Of a stretch of DNA of 64,000 bases, positions 59,474 through 64,000 are shown in pieces; the stretch's first letter is position 1, and every line of letters begins with the position of its first letter. Origin of the DNA: Rusavskia elegans. Its lineage: Eukaryota; Ascomycota; Lecanoromycetes; Teloschistales; Teloschistaceae. Where the stretch lies: the NCBI GenBank assembly GCA_011316305.1, contig SAUG01000119.1:124001-188000 (forward strand), in the 5' to 3' direction. The notes below the pieces were generated by a model. It searched no databases and was not told where the DNA came from. It saw nothing but the letters and a program-made list of their open reading frames with translations. The translations under genes and the position numbers were made by a program.

Positions 59474-61262
59474 GTTGTCGTCCTTTCGGGGAACAGTGCG
59501 TTGGGCTTCAGCAATAAAGGGGGATGAGGAAGTACCATTAATGAGGTCTGCCGCTCACTTGGGGCCAGTGATGGCCGGAGGTTTTTTCTGCAGAGCTGGA
59601 GACACCTGAACGTCAACATTTCTCTTGGCCCAGATGTGATCTCGGACCCTGCAGGGGAGGCTCCGTGAAAACCAAAGTCCCGGAAATTCCGAATGCGTAT
59701 TGACCCATGTTAATCCCACGAGAACTGCCCACCCTTGCTTTTCCTGATTGGATCATTCATCGCTACATCCAGGGAACCCCAGCAAAAAAGGGAAGGATTG
59801 TAGCTCTGATACACAAACAGGGGTTATGGGAGGTGTGGCAGATATACTCTGTTCGAGGGAGTCTCTGAGAGAGAATCAGAAAATGATGCTGAGGCGCTAG
59901 TCTCCGGCTTCTTGTCCACCGGGGGAGGAAAACCGATGCCGCGGCCAATGGGACGATCCGGATCAGCCAAATGTTGGCACAAACTCAAAGGGGAAGCCGG
60001 AAGGTCGATCCGATCTGACAGGCGCAGCGGACGTGCGGCGCCTTCCTAGTGGCCAATATTAATAATCAGAAGATATCCGAGGCCACGAGCAGACAGCATG
60101 GTTCGTGCAGTGGGTTCGTGCAGGTGCACCGTGCAGTAGTGGGGACAAGCCACATGTACAGGGACGAATCCAGTCAATCTCGGCATGTTCACTGGTGATA
60201 ACACGAGATTCACCACAATCGATGACATGAAGGACCCTTGTCAGCCAGATTGACGCAAGTAGGCGTTGTACGTACTCACATTAGCCGTTGCTGGTCCACC
60301 CAGTTCGTCCTGGCTGTTGGTGAGTATTAATAGTGAGCGAGCAATGAGCGACTGGGCGAAGGCGATTATTATTATTGCCCATCACACTCATCCCCGACCC
60401 TTGCAGCCTTGCTTTTTTCCGCATTGCTAATGCAAACTAGACCACTGTCTCTTTCCACCTCCACGCCAGCCACTGGTCCCAAACGATAGGCTTCATGCCG
60501 GGGCCCGCAGCTCGCTTATGTAGGCCACGAGGCCTGCAACTTGCCGGCCAAATTCTGGTGGGGGTTTCTGATCGACCATTGGATGGCAATCATGGTGATC
60601 AAGATAAATCCCTTGCAAGGGTTACGATATGCTCAAGTGTTTCCACGTCCTCCCGTTCTGGTTAGATTGTGCATACTCGACGGGCCCTTATTGTCTTGTG
60701 CATGAAGCCACAATGTTTGCCGGTGGGTCCTAAAATCCTTCGACCGGTCTGCTGTCCTCTATCTTGTGTCATATCGGTGCACAACTCGAATGCAGCAATT
60801 ATTGCGAGCATACGGGCGTTATCAAGGAGGAACAAGAAATCCAGACAAGACATTACGAACGTCAATTACTGGCTAGAGTGAGCAACCCCCCGCACTTTCC
60901 CAGATACTCCAGAATAACGGTGGCATCAAGGACTTCGAGATATGGAGCGTGGGATCATGCAGCAGGCTTAATTACGCCATGCTTTCTCGTTCCCACCGGA
61001 GTCGCTTGGTGGTCTCGGATGCAACCCGCGCAGTAGTGGCCCAGCCCATGCGATCGTCAAATGTTCTCGGGGCCCAGTCGTTGAACGTTTGATCTTGCCA
61101 TCTGCTGAAGTCTTTCTTCGTCGTTTCCTGGTCCATCTGGACCTTTGTCTTTCCTTCTCCCAGACCCGCTTGTCCACGTCCGCGTCTTTCACCTCACCCA
61201 CATCCCTGATCTTGAGGCGAGATATTCGACTGTGTATTGTCCCTTGCAGCGGCGCCGCCATC
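59474..61262. other. intergenic between divergent genes, 1.8 kb
   Basis: Long upstream region shared by the rhodopsin-domain gene and the second permease. Contains several short frames without features. CT-rich sequence precedes the permease ATG. No gene or RNA supported. Confidence 0.5.
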
Positions 61263-63522
61263 ATGGGTGCTTCGATGGAGCTTCACGCCGTCAATGGACG
61301 TGGCAGCGCTGGCAGTAAGAACACCGTCGATGAAGTGGGAAAGACGCCGCACGTTGTCGAATCCGAACTGCCATCCGCCGACCAGCGCGATGCGCAGGCG
61401 TTGGCGCGTTTGGGCAAGAAGCCAGTGCTCAAGGTGCGCGACTCCTTTTGGGATATGTCTTTCTTCTTCGACAGTGGGAGATGTTGAACGATCTTCAGCG
61501 ACGCTTCTCCTTTATAGCCATGCTGGGCTTCACATGCACAGTCCTGGTGACTTGGGAAGTCATACCGATGTAAGTTCTTTGCTGCCCCGTCATCGAATTG
61601 CGGACAGAATACTAATGCGTCCGGGTAGCATATATGTCACCGGTCTTACCAAGTATGCTCTGCCCATGGACCCTTCCCGCCTTGCACCATACTGATTGAT
61701 TTTGCACACGTGCAGTGGTGGTAGGGCGGGTTTCGCTTACAGCTATCTCTTCGCACTCGTTGGCAGTCTCTCCATATTCACAGTCCTGGGCGAGATGGCG
61801 TCACTGTGAGATCTTGCTCCATGGAGTTGCGAAAGGGCCATGTGTGTTGATATGAAGACTAGGGCACCCACATCCGGAGGACAGTATCATTGGACCTACA
61901 TGCTTGCCCCCGCGTCTTGTCGGAAGTTTTTCAGTTATATCATGGGTATGCGCTTCGGAGCAGAGATATAACAGCTGGGGGATCGTGCTGAGTATGTTTC
62001 AGGTTGGCTCGTCATATGCGGCTGGCAAGCGCTCGTAGCCAGCAGTGCCTATCTGTCCGCGAATCTGATCTTGACACTGGTCACGATGAACAACCCTGGT
62101 TATTCACCGACCCAATGGCAAGGCACGCTGCTCTACTGGGCTCTCATGGTCCTGGCCATCATAGTCAACCTGTACTCCAGTACTGTCTTGCCGAAACTCG
62201 AGTTCTTCATCCTAGCTCTCCACATCCTGGGCTTCTTCGCCTTTCTCGTCCCCATGGTCTATGTGTGTTCCTCCCAAGGACCGTTTTATGTTGCGCAAAT
62301 CGCACTGACAACAGGCAGATGAGTCCGCAAAAGGCCACCTCGACCGAGGTTTGGACGCAATTCAACAACGGAGGCGACTGGCCAACAATGGCGCTGTCGG
62401 TTTTCGTAGGTCTGATTGGGAGTGTGTTTGCCAACAACGGTAAGCAACGTCTCTCTCCGAAAATTGGGCGACAAATCACGATTGACAATGTGTTGGCAAG
62501 GTACCGACTGCGCTGTGCATGTAAGCTTTCTGGGCCATCCATGGCATGGTGTTTTGACTGACGTGTGTCTTTTGCATAGATGGCCGAAGAGACCAGGGGT
62601 GCCGATTATGTTATACCTTGGTGCGTGGTCGCCACATCCGTTCTGAACGGCATTCTCGGCCTCGGCACACTCCTGAGTATGCTCTACGTTACTCCCAACA
62701 TTGAAGCCGTACTCGATAGTCCTACGGGTAAACTCGGCTTTCCTTTCATGCAGGTCGTTCTCGACTCCGTTGGCTCGTACGCTGGGGCGACAGTCATGAT
62801 TAGTATTGTCATTGCTATGTTTGTCTTTGCTGTCATCGCCTTCCTCGCCACAGCATCTCGTATCGTCTTCGCCTTTGGACGAGACAAAGGCCTCCCCTTT
62901 TGGCAAACAATGGCCACGGTACGTCCATACACTATGTTCTTACTTGATTGCCCCACCGTCCGACGTTCATTGCCTACTTTTGTTGTCGATAAACCTAAAA
63001 TCCGTCAACGACCCTCTGACCCTTCGCCACCAGGTTCATCCAAAGACAGCGATCCCCAACTACGCGATCTACATCATAACCGGCGTCGCGTGTTTCGTCG
63101 GCATTATCAACATCGGCTCCGCTACAGCTTTTAACATCATCCTATCTATCGGTATCTCTTCTCTCTACAGTTCCTACACTATCACCGAGCTCCTCCTCCT
63201 CTGGCGCCGCATCCGCGGCGATATTCGAAAACCTAGCGAGATGGCTGGCTATACCTGGCAAGCTAACGAGCTTGTTTGGGGCCCTTTCCATATCCCTGGC
63301 GTATTGGGTATTGCTCTCAATGCATTCGCGGTTTGCTATGGGACTATCGTCATCATTTTCTGTTTCTTCCCCACAACGGTAAACCCGGATGCGGCGCATA
63401 TGAATTGGGCGTGCTTGATCACGGCCGCTGTCATTTTCTTCGCGATCGCTTATTATTTGATATATGCGAAGAAGGTGTATCAGGGTCCTGTGGTTGAGAT
63501 TGCACCATACCAGATATCGTAG
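61263..63522 (+). CDS. APC-superfamily choline/GABA-type permease, 10 exons
   Basis: Exons 61263-61433, 61499-61569, 61629-61652, 61716-61805, 61863-61945, 62003-62262, 62319-62439, 62501-62520, 62580-62918 and 63034-63522 give 555 aa, including a 24-bp and a 20-bp micro-exon. Seen: RRFSFIAMLGFTCTVLVTWE (helix 1), YVTGLTNGGRAGFAYSYLFA, LAPTSGGQYHWTYMLAP, GWLVICGWQAL, the segment MAEETRGADYVIP, and GRDKGLPFWQTM, all typical of fungal Hnm1-like choline and related permeases. About twelve helices. The substrate cannot be fixed from sequence. An alternative start is the ATG at 61275. Intact. Confidence 0.9.
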
Positions 63523-64000
63523 AGCTTGAGCATCAGCGGATTACACATTAGAGGCCTTGGAACTTCTGGTGTTTTTCCTTGCCGATATTGCTGGAGGGTA
63601 CAAGGAGCTCGCTATGGCCGACGATTCAATCACCCGGTGGCGGATATTGTTGGTCCTCCGGTACCTGGGAGAACGCCTTGTGACTTTTCAGACTTGTACA
63701 GGCGGTACGACTGCACAGAACTAGTGTAAATAGTTATTGCGCAGCCATTCGTATATAGAGATGTGACAATGGGTTCACAAGCATGTAGTATTTCGCCGTA
63801 ATCTCAGGGTGTACCAATATCCATCAACTTCTTGCAGTGTTGAGCTCATCACCCCCAAAGATTGATCTCATAATCGAAAGAAGGGGTGGATAGCGCCGGC
63901 ACTTCTCTGAAATTTCTCGTCTGCCAGATCAGGTCTGAGTATTCCAAAACACTATTCGTTCCTTTTTCCGCTTCTCTAATCCTCCTCCCAAGGAAGTTGC
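63523..64000. other. 3' flank to window end
   Basis: About 480 bases without a supported gene; a 67-codon frame at 63526-63729 has no features. Confidence 0.5.

Overview
The window is nuclear DNA of a filamentous ascomycete (Pezizomycotina). The gene families suggest a Dothideomycete, but that is inference. Most genes carry short GT-AG introns of about 47 to 115 nt. The families are typical of moulds: APC permeases, a steryl-ester lipase, flotillin, a secreted GMC oxidoreductase, a rhodopsin-domain membrane protein, F-box proteins, a NB-ARC/TPR STAND protein and small secreted cysteine-rich proteins. Long TA-saturated blocks alternate with GC-balanced gene islands, as expected after repeat-induced point mutation (RIP, C-to-T mainly at CpA).

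Layout. 0.1-5.1 kb: amino-acid/GABA-type permease and steryl-ester-hydrolase-like lipase, both on the minus strand. 6.3-9 kb: a cysteine-rich secreted protein and a damaged second gene of secreted type. 9-10.4 kb: a decayed F-box/nucleotidyltransferase-like gene. 11.2-14.5 kb: a 1069-aa orphan with a cysteine cluster. 14.7-17.7 kb: a conserved hypothetical, divergent from flotillin. 18.3-33 kb: an accessory-looking stretch with an ankyrin protein carrying a PigL_N-like N-terminus, a single-pass cysteine-rich surface protein, a secreted protein, a small fungal domain protein, and a head-to-head pair of a HeLo/DUF7580-like protein and a 1364-aa zinc-finger/NB-ARC/TPR protein. 34.7-38.7 kb: a frameshifted FAD oxidoreductase and an intact secreted GMC oxidoreductase.

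39.1-44.5 kb is AT-rich. It holds a 4.4-kb TA-flanked DNA transposon with about 98-bp inverted ends and a Tc1/mariner DD34E relic, followed 6 bp later by a second, 0.9-kb TA-flanked inverted-repeat element. A gene island (a polytopic membrane protein) lies at 45.1-47.3 kb. After a short AT-rich block come a decayed gene and an F-box protein (49.1-51.6 kb). 52-57.9 kb is AT-rich again, with a RIP-damaged LTR retrotransposon of about 3.3 kb and a small GC-rich fold-back element. The window ends with a rhodopsin-domain protein and a second APC permease.

The features most worth follow-up are the divergent STAND-receptor/HeLo-like pair, the 1069-aa orphan, and the three mobile elements. Exon structures were derived by eye from splice motifs and reading-frame continuity; where given, the exon lengths sum to a multiple of three.
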